Shown here: positions 30,727-42,489 of the stretch, piece by piece
How the letters are laid out: every line of letters begins with the position of its first letter
Position numbering within the stretch: the stretch's first letter is position 1
Source of the DNA: Rugalucina vietnamica
Taxonomy: Eukaryota; Mollusca; Bivalvia; Lucinida; Lucinidae
DNA length: 64,000 nt
Direction: 5' to 3'
Assembly (NCBI GenBank): GCA_964017185.1
Contig: OZ024870.1
Span: forward strand, 24,947,621-25,011,620
Program-made: the position numbers and the translations under genes
Notes under the pieces: model-generated
The model's input: only the letters and a program-made list of their open reading frames with translations
Databases searched by the model: none
Told to the model about the DNA's origin: nothing

Positions 30727-30955
30727 TTGCTTACCTGGTCAATATATATATTGACCTTAGACACTACCGTAAATCTGATGCTTTTTGGGTCACTAATGTA
30801 ACTTCAAGCGCCTGTGATTTTATCGATGTGTAAACTCAGGCGAATCACTCACAAACTAAATAAAGCCCGAAGGGCTTTATGAAAAAGTTTGTGAGTGATT
30901 CGCCTGAGTTTACACATCGATAAAATCAACAAAAATAATAATTCATTCCTTATAA
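30727..30955. repeat. Inverted partner of 7155-7275, with embedded perfect hairpin
   Basis: The flanks (ttacctggtcaatatat, aacttcaagcgcctgtgat and aaaatcaacaaaaat) match the reverse complement of 7155-7275. Between gtgat and aaaatc lies a hairpin (about 30820-30935) with perfect arms of about 44 bp ending in acaaact/agtttgt and a central gcccgaagggc stem. The 7-kb copy lacks the hairpin, so it marks the empty state. Confidence 0.65.
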
Positions 30956-31572
30956 TTCCAACTTTGTCTCAATACACTGCATTTGTCTACATTGATTTAA
31001 ATTTTCATAGCCAGCGGAAGAAAAATAGAGCAAAACGGATTTTCATGAGGCAGCCATCTTGGAAGTTTCCAAAGCATAAAACTCACTTCTCGCAATAAAT
31101 AGAAGCTATAACTGGCTTGCAATAGGCAGGCTGTCAAAGTGAGAGCTTTAAAACATCTCCCCTCCAGTCAAACTTGTGCTTTTGGGAGAAAATATCGCCG
31201 TCTGGACCGATAGAAAGACATGTCGATTTTGAACTGGGGCTCGGAACATTAGAAATTCAAACGTCAAATTTCAACACTCAACATGAAGATTAAAACTCTT
31301 ACCGTACAATGTTCTGTTAAAAGAAAAAGCGTCCATGTTCATAAAAATTCCAAATATTCATTTCGACTTCTTCAAAACGCGTTCGTCCATTGTTTTCATG
31401 ACGTTTAGATTTGATGACGTCAACGTTTCTTTGAAGAAATGTCACGTTATCACGTAACGTCGCGCCGTTTTTAAGGTGAAAATTGAGTATTCTTACGCAT
31501 TGCTTTTATCGAAGTATAAAGTCTTCCAAACAACCAATCAGAATGTGGGAAATTAGTTAAGTTGGAATTATA
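30951..31572. mobile_element. TIR element, about 620 bp
   Basis: The left end tataattccaactt and the right end aagttggaattata are exact inverted copies. The right part includes caaacaaccaatcagaatgt. No open frame. The target duplication is unclear. Confidence 0.55.
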
Positions 31573-32684
31573 GGTTAATAACGATCCACAGCAATGGTGT
31601 TGTTCGCATTTTGTTCGGAACTGGATAACCAAGTGACCCCACCGCATTATGCTTTACATTAGATAATAATGTGGCATCGAGTAGGACATTCAAATTGCTT
31701 CTGTAACAGTTTATTTTGTGACATATAAATGGAAAAATCTAAGACAAAATTACGACAATGATATTATGATTTCACTATGACAACGGTTTGTTATAGAGCA
31801 AACTCTTGATCGCTCAATGTGATTATCCATACTCGGTAATCATGGTCTTAATGTGCTGATTTCGACACGATTTTCATGTTATATGGTTTAAGCAAGGGTG
31901 ATATAAGAAGCTTAAATAGAAGTATTTCAAAGCTGAGATTGCAAATGTGCTGGTATTATTACTTAGTTCACTTGCAAAATATATTGAGAGGAACTAGATT
32001 AATTTTGCACAAACCGGGGGGTGGGAAAAAACTAAAATGACACTTAGGTACATATACTAAGAAAACATATCGTAAGCCGAGTGAGCAGCTATTCCCCAAC
32101 AGGCGGCCACTCAGTTACCCGAACTTAACTAAAATATGAAAACATGCATACGGCTCAAACAGCACAAAAACACGACTCCAAAACACAAAACAATTAGAAT
32201 CACAACAGAGGCATTTTTATTCGTATTTGCTACAGTAGGTTTTCATTATTGTATCTTTTATACCCGAAGCATCGCTCCATGATCATAAGCAGGTTAAGAA
32301 CTTGTAAATATTTTGTAGGTACAAAAACCAAGAGTTATCTCCACCTGTTGGCATTTGGCCGGAAACGCTGTCAAATCCTTTGTCACACAATTTACATATA
32401 TACCCAATAATACAGTTTAAATTTTTGATTAAATTACACGTTTTAAAAAATGACCCCTCGATTATTGGCTTTTCTCATCTTAGGCATAGATCTCCTTAGT
32501 GATGTATTATGTAATCGTAACGGTAATTTGGTGTCACTGATAAAATAAACGGTGCATATATATCCTGCATATATGTCAAAACGGAATTAGCATCATTATG
32601 CTCGCGGACAACCCGCAAAACCAGACACTGTATATACCCGCTTTATTAGATAAAGCACAGCAGTACGATTGACATCACAGCTGA
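31573..32684. other. Non-coding stretch, nothing recognised
   Basis: AT-rich, without open frames of note or repeats shared elsewhere in the window that I could see. Confidence 0.4.
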
Positions 32685-33117
32685 TAAACACGTGGTATGA
32701 AATGGGTGACGCACAATGAATTTTACCCGAAGTTGAGATGAAAAATTCGAGTTTTCCCCTATACCATTTACTTTATTGACTGATAGATAGGCGCAGTCAG
32801 TGCAGAAATTAAACATTTATTGAATGAAAGTAACATAAGAAATCCAGGTTATTTCGTTTTCGCGAACACTTCCGCCCCAAGAACATATAGTGCTTCCAAC
32901 ACAATAACATTGAAGTGTTTCAGAAACCAAAATAACAGGGATTTCTTATGTTTCTTTCAATAAAATTTTCAATTTCTGCATGGACTGCACCCATCTATTT
33001 TTCAGTAGAGTACACGCTATAGGAGAAAACTCGAATATCTAACCTAAACTTCTGTCTCAGTTGCAGTGTGTGTCACCGATCATTTATCGGTTGGTATGTA
33101 AACGATACCACGTGATT
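32685..33117. mobile_element. Foldback element with imperfect 180-bp arms
   Basis: The left arm (acacgtggtatgaaatgggt, aaaattcgagttttcccct, gcagtcagtgcagaaatt, cataagaaatccaggttatt) pairs in order with the right arm (ataacagggatttcttatg, aatttctgcatggactgca, gagaaaactcgaat, gataccacgtg). The loop is about 60 bp. The arms differ by several bases, so it is not recent. Confidence 0.65.
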
Positions 33118-34321
33118 GTCAGTAGTGTACATGTGTCTTATGTACATTCCATTGTCAGTTTTGTTTTGTTGGGTTACGCATGAGTGCTTTTTTTACACCA
33201 ACAGCTCTGTATGTATACGTGTATGTATCTGTACGTTAAGAGACTTCGCTCACTTTGCGTCAGCAGGCGCCACAAATATTTCTGACGTCGGTTTTGCTTT
33301 CTGACAACAGCATGATAAGGTGCCGGATATGGTGTGGCATGGCCAGGCGTGGTCAATGCAGTAGCAAATTCACGTGCTTTATACCATGATAGAGCATGCT
33401 CTTTCAAACCGCTGCGCGGTTATGATTCCAAGCGGCTTTGCTGTAACATTCTATTGTTGTTTGATTCAGTTTGGTTTAGTGCACGAAGTTCTCTAGAAAT
33501 TGAATTAAGGGAGTTTCATCTATTTTCACTTTTTCATTTCTTGTAAAGTGCACTCTGTGCTACTTTTGTCTGGCCTGAGAGTCGACACTTTTCACGTCAG
33601 TATCCTTATAGGGAAAGAAATGCAGAAACTGTGAAACGTAGTTCAGATACATTTATATAGTTTTTGTAAGGATGTAGCTAAATACAGAATTGACTGACTA
33701 TTTTCGACAGCAGAAAAATGCTTGTACATGGAAAGGGCTCAGTTTTGGATATGCTTGTATGATGGATAAGCAAACAAAAAACAGTACACGTTTAAATCAC
33801 TTTGCTTAGTAAATTGTCAGAGTTTTAACGACTCTATATAATAAAGTGCCAAGTTTTACGATTAAACATTATTAGTTTCAATTCAATCAAAGCTGTATTA
33901 TTTCATCATTATAGTAACTTATTTATCTACAGAGTGTCCGGAATTTCCTTGAATTTACCAATTTGCAATTATACCATTCGAAAACTGTTTCAAAAGAAAA
34001 AAAAATACGATTAAACAAAAGCTGTAATAATTGGCTCTTCTGTGACATTTTACCCGACACGTATGAAGACGTAAATAAGAAACAAAATCATTGCATCGAC
34101 ACTTATATGTTATATTGTCTATAAGACTTAATTAGAAATTGGTTTTGGTAATAATCTTTGTCTGGGGCTTGTTATAAATTTGCCATTTGATATTCTGTTT
34201 TAGGACGCAGACAAAACGTATAATGGGGCTGCCATTCATTAAGACATACGGCATGCCATACATCTACGGACCTTTTGATTCAAGTTTAGTGCTTTCAAAG
34301 TAACGAGATGTGTAACTTTGA

Positions 34322-37300
34322 TGATCAGTGGAGTAGAGATGCCCAATTGAGTATCACTGACCTAGATAGCTTTGACAGGTAAATGTTACTATTAATAGCA
34401 ATTTGATACTCAATTGGGCATCTTTTTGTCATTTTTATAGTACTCTCAGAAAATCGAAAAAATGTATCACAGTTTTTAACCGATTTCCACCAATTTTGGA
34501 GAGCTTAAAGATGAATAAATTTCCAAACTTTTGACCGTTCAAATTTTTTTTTTAATTGTCTAGAAAAAAAGTTATTAAGGTTTAAAATCAGGATTTTTTT
34601 CTGATTTTTTGTGATTCCTATTTGGGAGCTAGAAAAAAAAAGTGATGCCCATTTAGGAAACGGTGATTCCTATTTAGGAACATATAATAAGATCTATGAT
34701 TCCTGAATGGGATACAAATAGTTTGTTATGCTTCCTGTTGAAGAACTTTGTTTACCAGAGCCTCACTGACTTATCTGCCATGTTATTTTCTGAATACCTT
34801 TCTGTATCTCATATCGATCATAGAGAAGTTCCACATTCAACCTTTTTTCATTTTAATGGCTAGAGTATATTATAAGTTCAGTTTCACAATCATTTATACA
34901 AGTGCGTTCAGTTATTGATATGCACCTGCCATATTCAGAAATAAATTGACAACTCTTCTTGCTTTTGAACAATCTTCACTGGCAAGAAATAGACATCTGG
35001 ATGAATTTGTTTATATAATGTGTTAAGTGTGTCTATAAATATTAACTCTGTATATACAACTTCCAGAGTTTGTGATGCTGTATGCCTTCTTTGATCACAT
35101 AACATATGGAGCCAAATTTTTAACAAAAAATTCGCTGATATTCGAGTTTCAAAGATACCACAAGGAACCATGGTTAATGGTTTGTAATTTGTTTGTAAAT
35201 TACGAAAGAATAGCCATTTTTGAACTACGGCCAAAAATTTGGTGTCTTTATGAGCTCTATTTACAATGTAACACCGCTGATTTTCATTCATTGTACATTT
35301 TAGAATTTCATGGTAAAGCGGTTGTTACAATATAAAACTAAGCATGTCAGTGTTTTTGCAAGAAAACTAATATTCTACTAGGACGGTTTTGTTTATGGGT
35401 TCCTTCATGAGGTAAGCATGTCTTAAAGTACTCTAAAGTCACCCATGACTTTGTATTCTGTCAAAACGTGGGTTGGCATTTCATCATACAGTTTCATGAT
35501 TGTTTCACCAAGGGGCTAAGTGGGCTAAATTTATTGTTAAGCGATGACTCATATCTCCTCTTCGTGATATTCAAAACCTCTTCTATAGGGTTTAAGTCAT
35601 GGAAATTAACATGCCAGTAAAGGATGTCAAAAACTAGTAGTATTAATACAGCTGTACAAGGCAATATTCTTTGTATTCATCCTTAATCCGCAAAATACAT
35701 TATTGATACATGTATTAGAAGAATGTCTGTCTGTGAATGTCCTGGTGATTCCCTTGACTTAAAGCCTATACAAGAGGATTTAAATATCATGAATATGAGC
35801 AGTGAGACATAGCCTAAGTATAAATGTTTCTCTGTGAAAGTCCCAGTCCCCTTTGGTATTCTGTGCCAAGAAAACAAACCATGGATTTTATGATGAAATG
35901 CCAACCCACGTTTTGGCAGAATACAAAGATATAGGTGACTCCATAGTACTTTAAGGACTTTTGTGTGGTCACTGTATACACATGTTTGAAGATTTACTTG
36001 TATAAAAAAGCATTGTTTATTTTTGTCAACAATATTATATTCTTTAGCATGCTTTATCATGGGGCTGTTGAATATGTTGCAAATACATGGATTTGTGTAT
36101 ACATGATTGTGAAATGAGTGGTCAGCTCAGAGCACGTGTCCGCTGCAATATATGTTTACTATTTATTTCATTTTTACAGAAAACTCAATCAAACTTAGTA
36201 GCAGTATGCTTAAAAACAATGTCTTTAAATATTTAGTAATTGCAATTATGTACTTCGCCTAATATCCGAAATGACCACCATTAGTTTAAATGACCCCTTT
36301 TGGAGCAATGAAAATTTTACATGACACGTTTTATGGTCGTTCACTCCCCATTTTGGAATAAAATTTCTACGTTTCACCACATTTTCCCCATGTTTAACAA
36401 ACCCTTTTGATTTTCTAATAATAATTGTTACTTCCTCCTCTTTATAACATTTTCAAGGGAGAATAAAGGCTTGAAAATGCTTGGATACTTTTTTTCAATT
36501 TCCAGCAATGCAAGTTGCAGCAGATAGCAGGAAATGACATCATCGATTTGATATGATGTCACTTGCTAATGAAGCACCACCTAGCAAATTGGATGTCAGA
36601 TTCAGAATCAATTATAATAGCACTACCACTGTGTAAAATATCTTGCTTATATCTGTATTATTTAAAAAGCTATGCACTTTTTTTGTAGCGGCTACGTTTT
36701 TTTGGGACACCCGGTAGTCATTGACTTCAGTCACATAAGAACCTGAAACAAAATGCATGTCATCTTTCAGCAAACAATAAGTGCACACGAGCCGCCCAAA
36801 ATACTCACTTCGAGAATTTTCCAGAAAAACATGTTTACACTAACTTTTTCCAGAGAAATACATTTCCATGACCCCAAAATAATCTTAAATTTTTTCAGAT
36901 TATGTATCCTAGACATGTAGGCTTTGTGTATTTTATTCACATGCATTCCATTTTCCAGGAAATGGGTCCCACGAAAACCAGTTACATTTCCAATTCTACA
37001 AGCTATTTAAAAAAAGTTAAAAGAATAACTATATTTAGTCATTCCTTGTATCTGTGACATCTATTAGCAATAAATGCACATCATCATTTGATTGACAGAT
37101 TAAAAAAAAAACAGTAGATGTCTGTTTAAGGGTAAACATTACTATTGTTTATGAGCACACTGTTTGCGCAACGTCGGCGTTTAGTATCTGCATGTTACGC
37201 GTAGTTTTTAACGTCGTTTTGTTTTGATTTCTCAATGACGTTGCAAGCTGTAGAATCTTATTCTGTTTGTTTCTGCATAATTAAGTCCTAAAGCGGGTAA

Positions 37301-39108
37301 ACATATTGTTAATTTTTATTTTTAAAGAAGTTCTGTGGCAATTGATATACCCAAATTCGTGTATAAGGTTAATTATATGTGAAAACGTTTATATTTCGCT
37401 GTTGATGACGTCGCATAAATATACCCGACGTCAGTGTAACGTTTGGCGTTAAAACGAAAAAGGCGGGAATATTGAACGTTTTTTCTCTATATCTACCAAC
37501 GCAATCCGGTGACCCCCACTTTTTATTTGAACTTTTAAATGGTTACCCCGTTTCCTATCTCTTGGTGTAATTTAATCAAAATCATATGCGTAGTTTCGGA
37601 GATATCGTAAAAATACGTACCTTTTCCAGGTTTGAAAAGATGGCGGGAAAGTTAATTTTGTGTAATCTCCTCAATTTAAGAGCAAATAGTATCAAAATGT
37701 AAGAAAATAGCACTTATCGTGTGTTTAAGTTGTTTTTGCAGTAAAAACATATACATGTATATTAAAACACATGTCCGCTACGAGTGCTGTTTTCTGAAAT
37801 GCATGAGAAACATCCAAAAAGTTCTGATACCATGGAAACGAGGCCGGTGACTCCCCACTTTTATTTCGATTTTAGTCCAAGGATACAATTATCTTGTAGC
37901 ATAGGAAGTTTCATGAAAATCATATGCGGGAATTAAATAGTTATGTTTCCCTTTAACATACCCCACCCACTCATGTCAATATTGATAAACTCTTAAGACA
38001 TGCTTACCTCAAGAAGGAACCCACAAGCAAGCTTTGTTCGTAAAACCGCTCTGGTAGAATATTAGTTTTCTTGCAAAATAACACTGACATGCTTATTTTA
38101 TATTGTAACAACCGCTTTACCATGAAATTCTAAAATGTACAATGAATGAAAATCAGAGTGTAACTTTGTAAATAGTGCTGATAAAGACACCAAATTTTCA
38201 GCTGTAGTACTGACAACCATGGTTATTCTTTCATAATTTACAAACAAAGTTACAAACCATTAACCATGATTCCTTGTGGATTCTTTGAAACTCAAATATC
38301 AGCGAATTTTTTGTTAAAAATTTGGCTCCATGTTATGTAATCAATGTAGGCATACAGTATCATAACTCTGGAAGTTCTATATATAGAGTAAATATTTATA
38401 AACACACTTAACACATTATATAAACAAATTCATCCAGATGTCTATATATATTGTTCAAAAGCAAGAAGAGTTGTCAATTTATTTCTGAATATGGCAGGGG
38501 CATATCAATAACTGAACGCACTTGTATAAATGATTGTGAAACTGAACTTAGAATACACTCTGACCATTAAAATGAAAAAAAGGTTGAATGTGGAACTTCT
38601 CTATGATCGATATGAGATACAGAAAGGTATTCAGAAAATAACATGACAGTTAAGTCAGTGAGGCTCTGGTAAACAAAGTTCTTCACAAGGAAGCATAACA
38701 GACTATTTGTATCCCATTCAGGAATCATAGATCTTATTATATGTTCCTGAATAGGAATCACCGTTTCCTAAATGGGCATCACTTTTTTTTCTAGCTCCCA
38801 AATAGGAATCACAGAAAATCAGAAAAAAATCCTGATTTTAAACCTTAATAACTTTTTTTCTAGACAATTAAAAACAAATCTGAACGGTCAAAAGTTTGGA
38901 AATTCATTCATCTTTAAGCTCTCCAAAATTGGTGGAAATCGGTCAAAAACGGTGATACATTTTTTCGATTTTCTGAGAGTACTATAAAAATGACAAAAAG
39001 ATGCCCAATTGAGTATCAAATTGCTATTAATAGTAACATTTACCTGTCAAAGTAATCTAGGTCAGTGATACTCAATTGGGCATCTCTCCTCCACTGATGA
39101 TTATGTGA
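34322..39108. mobile_element. Large foldback element: 1.1-kb inverted arms, 2.6-kb centre
   Basis: The left arm 34322-35426 and the right arm 37994-39108 are reverse complements with a few percent differences. Each arm begins with its own hairpin (agatgcccaattgagtatca and its complement tgatactcaattgggcatct, about 87 bp across). The centre has a second, nested inverted pair (gtcaaaacgtgggttggcat at 35460 with gccaacccacgttttggca at 35870). No open frame resembles a transposase; frames such as 34935-35291 appear in both arms only because the arms are duplicates. Likely a non-autonomous DNA transposon with long terminal repeats. Confidence 0.8.
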
Positions 39109-39234
39109 ATGTTTTCTGACCATTCCATGGCGCTGCTACTGTGATTTTGTAAATGCAACTATGTCGTCACCATCAAAGTAGCTATCACAAATGAAATGGG
39201 ATACTCATATTTCCAATGTTTGTACAAAGGCTAA

Positions 39235-39765
39235 CAGAACTCTCGGATTCTTGAGGAGAAATTTGTATTCTTGTCCCCCAGATGTGACAGAATCATAAAG
39301 GACTGGTGCGACCGGTCTTGGAATATGGAAGCTCAGTTTGGGACCCTCACACTCATGGCCTCCAGGAAGAACTGGAAAAGGTCCAAAATCGTGCAGCAAG
39401 GTTTGTGACAAGAAATTATGTTTTTGAAACTGGGGCATGACTGGCATTTTAGGTCAACTGAAATAAGAATTTCTTAAGAAAAGGAGGAAGGATAGTAGGC
39501 TTATATTGCTATACAAAGGTCTAAAGGGTAAAGCCAGAATACCCACAGATGACCTTATCCCGAAGAATATGCGTTGTAGAAATCAGCACTGTTTGGCTTT
39601 TCAGATACATTCAGCTAGCAAAGAAGCGTACAAAAGTAGTTTCTTTCCACGGACTATCAGGGACTAGAATGACCTCCCTGATTCTCTGATATCCTCTGCT
39701 GAAATGTCTGATGACTGTGTGTCCAAGATCGCATCTCTTGTGAGTGCCAAGGACTAATTTCCCTC
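39235..39765 (+). pseudogene. LINE reverse transcriptase C-terminal fragment
   Basis: Conceptual reading with frameshifts gives VRPVLEYGSSVWDPH-like, LEKVQNRAARFV, RRKDSRLILLYKGLKG, and FFPRTIRDWNDLP motifs. This is the standard tail of CR1/L2/Jockey-type reverse transcriptases. Stops and frame shifts show it is dead. The 3' region at 39940-40170 probably belongs to it. Confidence 0.8.
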
Positions 39766-39899
39766 CTTGCGCACCCCCCCCCCCACACACACACACCCTG
39801 GTGAAGTATTTTCAAATTGGCGTATCACCAGTAAACCATTCAGATCAAATTAGCAACATCAACATCGGTAGGTTAAGCCCGCAAGTAATTATATATTAC

Positions 39900-40170
39900 A
39901 TGTACTGATCGTTCCAAGCTGATACTTCTTTGGTGGTTCTTATTGCTTTATGTTTTAGTGTTGACTTTTGTGTTGTTTGTACCTAATGTACGTTTCATAT
40001 TTTAGTAAAGTTTGGGTACCTAAGTGGCCGCCTACTGGGAAATAGCTGGTCACTGATTTCTTAGTATAAGTTCCTGATTGTTGATTTAGTTTTTTCCCCA
40101 CCTCGTTTTTTTGAGTTGGAATTTCTTTCTGATTGCGCCAATCCTGATCGATGCCAACTTTTACCTTTAT
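39900..40170 (+). mobile_element. LINE 3' region
   Basis: Follows the reverse-transcriptase fragment on the same strand and matches 21050-21205 (tgtttgtacctaatgtacgt, ttccccacctcg, ggaatttctttctgattgcg). Part of it is also in the 200-bp tandem array at 12330-13275. Confidence 0.55.
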
Positions 40171-40219
40171 TTCATCTCTTCAGGGTTATTTCAATATTTG
40201 CATCCAATTATATTTGAAT

Positions 40220-40347
40220 TAAGACGCGAGAAAACCGGTCTTCGGAATATCCGACCAGGTTTAACCACAACCCGGCCTTAGCAGTGACAGAAGAAAGCTA
40301 AAAGGCATAGGCAAAATCCGTTTTTTTTTTCATGACGCAGCTCATTT
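40220..40347. mobile_element. MITE family A, copy 6 (internally deleted)
   Basis: Left arm gcgagaaaaccggtcttcgg, the ccgaccaggtttaaccac block, then a direct jump to the right arm aaaatccg..catgacgcagctc. The central hairpin is deleted. It is close in sequence to the 54240 copy. Confidence 0.7.
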
Positions 40348-40533
40348 ATTACCAGATATAACAACACATTCTTTCTCTCGTATTTTCGTTGGTAAATCAA
40401 AACAATATGTAGGTTACTAATAAAATTTAATGGTCTGATCTTGAAGCAGGAAAATATTCGACAGGAGAAGATGGGCTTCATTATATTGCGGGTATTGTGC
40501 CCATAACAGGGACCTTTTACAAACTACATGTAA

Positions 40534-41925
40534 TGCCTAGGTCACACTAGCAATTACGTGCGCTGCGGATAGTTGCGGATACTAAACGTAGCAATCCGCA
40601 GGAATTAGTGGGCGGGGCTACATGTAACTGTTCTTAATGAATTTACGTAATTGTAATTACCTTTAAATACGGATTCATACGGTATAGTTACGGATATATT
40701 CGGATACATACGGAAAGTAACTTGTCTACATACCTTTCGATACCATCTGTTACGTTAAGACACGGACATGCACCTTCAGATACGCATTTGTTACGCTCTC
40801 TATCGTATAAAACGCTGCATTGTGATGTAAGTAACCGCTGTTTATTATTAAAGTACAGTCACACTATCACATACGGATGCGACGGACGCTACGGACAAGT
40901 CATACGTATCTATCCGTTATATCCGTAACAATTCGCATCATATGCGTATATGACCGTAGCTGTACGTGTTGTATCCGCAGGGTCCGTAGAATCCGCGCCC
41001 AAATTTTGAAAAAAGTCAAAATTTCGATACGGACGAAACATCCGTATCTGCACGTGAAGAAATTATAGAACATGATATGCTTTGATTGATTGATTGCTTG
41101 ATCGATTGATCGGTCGATTGATTGCTCGATCGCGATCGATGTCTCGGTCGATCGATAGACTGATTGATCGATGATCGATCAATTGATTGATCGAGTGATT
41201 AACTGATCGAAAGTTCGGGTGATCGATCAAGACCGGGTGATAGATCGATTGAGTGATCGTTCTTTCAATCGATCTATCGAGTGATTGATCGATTGCGATC
41301 GATCGATTGATTGAATCTTGACGGATCGATCGCGTGATTGATCAATCGAGTGATAGTCGTAAAACAACGGAAAATAACTTCTCATAATGCTATAATTTGA
41401 GTAGCATTTGTGTGTTTGCTTGTTCGTTTGCCGGTTCTCCAATTTTTCTTAGATATTGCAGCCTGCTTCTCATCAAGTAAAAGCAATGCAAAGTTTCCTT
41501 CTGAGGAATCCATATTTTCCATACTGGCTAAAGGAATGCATTGAAAGCACGTGCATATTTGTGAGCATTGGACGCACGGGCGATTCAGTGAATGTACGCC
41601 GACAAAGACCGTAACCGAACAAAATAGCACATACTGTGAAACAGTATCGATCCGCAACAAATGCTTACGACAAGATACGTTTAGTTACGGAATAGATACG
41701 GTTTTTGATACCGATTAGATACGGACAATTACGGGTTTTTCATCCGTGCCTGATTTTTGACAATTATCAAAGCTTGGCTGCGGATCTTCCGTGCCCTGTA
41801 AATAATGCACGTACAGATACGGACTTTTACGGATATGATACGAATCGTTACGGACAGGACGGACAAATACGGAAGCCCTATCCGCAGCGTCCGCAGCGAC
41901 CGTAAGTGCTAGTGTGACCTAGGCA
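40534..41925. mobile_element. TIR element with TAA target duplication (Harbinger-like)
   Basis: The ends tgcctaggtcacactagcaa and gctagtgtgacctaggca are inverted repeats, and taa lies directly outside both (40531-40533 and 41926-41928). A 3-bp T-A-type duplication is what PIF/Harbinger elements make. The interior is full of short tacgga/tccgta motifs on both strands near each end, and a gatcgattgatt simple repeat fills 41085-41355. No transposase, so it is non-autonomous. Confidence 0.8.
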
Positions 41926-42254
41926 TAACAGTGCTGCAATTTTCAAAGTTACACAATTTCCAGTCTATACAAGTCTCTTCTAGGCTTCGGAGTACATGTA
42001 TCTAGGTTTCGAAGTAAGTATTTATTGGTAAAAAGTGTTGTTGTTTACGTGAACTTCAATTTCACTATGATTCCCGGAACTTTTTTTTTCTTGCGTAATT
42101 CATTCCCGTTACTCTGCCCTTTTTATGATCGCAGCGACTGTTCTTGGTGCTATGTCATTTAGATCACTTTCTTTATTTGATTAAGGATCTCAATACAGAC
42201 ACATTTACACAGGATCTATACATATAGATAGCTACAATAGGGAGAAAACTTCAT

Positions 42255-42485
42255 TAACTCATTTAAGCCTGGCGTCCCTTTTATGGGACAGACCAAACAG
42301 AATAGCCCCAGATGTGACGCCACAGAACGCGGCGTCATATCTGGGGCTATTCTGTTTGCTTATAGAATTTTCATCGAAACATTTAACAAAATTTAGAAAT
42401 CACTCCTGATGCCCCTAAACTGAAAGTGGATTCACCCAATTGATAATGATGGCAAATTCATTCGTCAAATATGGGTTAAGGAAGA
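42255..42485. mobile_element. MITE family C, copy 1 (inverted)
   Basis: The core caaacagaatagccccagat with its complement atctggggctattctgtttg forms a strong hairpin at 42294-42360. Outer parts (gcctggcgtcccttttatgg; catttgacga-like end near 42470) match copies at 50985 and 56040 in reverse complement. Confidence 0.7.
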
Positions 42486-42489
42486 TATT

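Noticed and set aside
35072..38761. Paired open frames of similar sequence at about 35 kb and 38.6 kb as duplicate genes
   Set aside because: They lie in the two arms of the large inverted repeat; similarity follows from that. No conserved domain or intact long frame.
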